A stretch of DNA of 27,207 nucleotides from Setaria digitata (lineage: Eukaryota > Nematoda > Chromadorea > Rhabditida > Setariidae). The translations under genes and the position numbers were made by a program. Below, piece after piece: positions 27,165-27,207 of this stretch (positions within the stretch are counted from its first letter, which is position 1; every line of letters starts with the position of its first letter). The DNA is taken from NCBI GenBank assembly GCA_003640385.1, contig RCAB01000676.1, positions 1-27,207 on the forward strand. Direction: 5' to 3'. The notes beneath the pieces were generated by a model, which was not told the DNA's origin, ran no database searches, and saw only the letters and a list, made by a program, of their open reading frames with translations.

Positions 27165-27207
27165 TAGTTATTTATTACTACATTATTATTATTAATTATT
27201 ACTATTA
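27165..27207 (+). repeat. ATT/ATTA microsatellite at window edge
   Basis: TTATTACTACATTATTATTATTAATTATTACTATTA continues past the end of the window. Confidence 0.7.

Larger units (their letters stand above)
21042..27207. other. 3' flank of PFKFB, no complete gene recognised
   Basis: AT-rich sequence with the repeats listed here. Two places have base composition or open frames that might mark exons or remnants (23688-23830 and 26100-26600), and one strong hairpin lies at 25462-25530. A second N is at 25835 next to a T tract. The last 50 bases are an ATT/ATTA microsatellite running off the window. Confidence 0.55.

Overview
The window is AT-rich eukaryotic DNA and looks nematode, most likely filarial or a related spirurid. 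The reasons are the splice signals (donors G|GTAAGT, acceptors (T)TTTCAG, TTTTAG or GATAG), long A and T tracts, sparse coding sequence, and introns longer than is usual in Caenorhabditis. The species call is inference. It has no bacterial-style operons, rRNA, tRNA or CRISPR that I can see.

One gene can be read completely, on the + strand. It is a 6-phosphofructo-2-kinase/fructose-2,6-bisphosphatase (PFKFB) in 13 coding exons: 5017-5119, 15076-15201, 15581-15680, 16008-16074, 16376-16519, 17157-17252, 17713-17877, 18719-18820, 19252-19380, 19723-19827, 20075-20158, 20318-20506 and 20997-21041 (stop included). The phases join without a break into a 484-residue protein. The 2-kinase half has its Walker A loop at G51-T58 and VFDATN at 133-138. 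The bisphosphatase half has the RHGE phospho-histidine at H268, with E341 and H406. All active-site residues I could place by family numbering are present, so the enzyme should be bifunctional.

Layout. 1-4970: 5' flank with no recognisable gene, but with a cluster of small inverted repeats at about 100-480. 4964-5119: a strong acceptor (cis or spliced-leader), then coding exon 1. 5120-15075: a first intron of about 10 kb holding a purine-rich tract, a TG/CG alternating (Z-DNA-type) island at 10285-10580, a G/A-rich minisatellite at 11798-12161, an ATC/ATT degenerate repeat, and several exact copies of the extended GATA motif ACTGATAAG. 15076-21041: the compact remainder of PFKFB. One intron carries a 77-78 bp duplication around an N that looks like an assembly artefact. 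21042-27207: 3' flank with a poly(A) signal, AT-rich repeats, a near-perfect 27-bp hairpin at 25462-25530 that resembles a small-RNA precursor, and a less AT-rich island at 26100-26600 that may be a decayed coding element.

The items most worth a second look are the hairpin at 25462-25530, the PFKFB stop codon embedded in a consensus splice donor with a plausible alternative 3' exon, the extended GATA motifs around and inside the giant intron, and the minisatellite with changing unit length.
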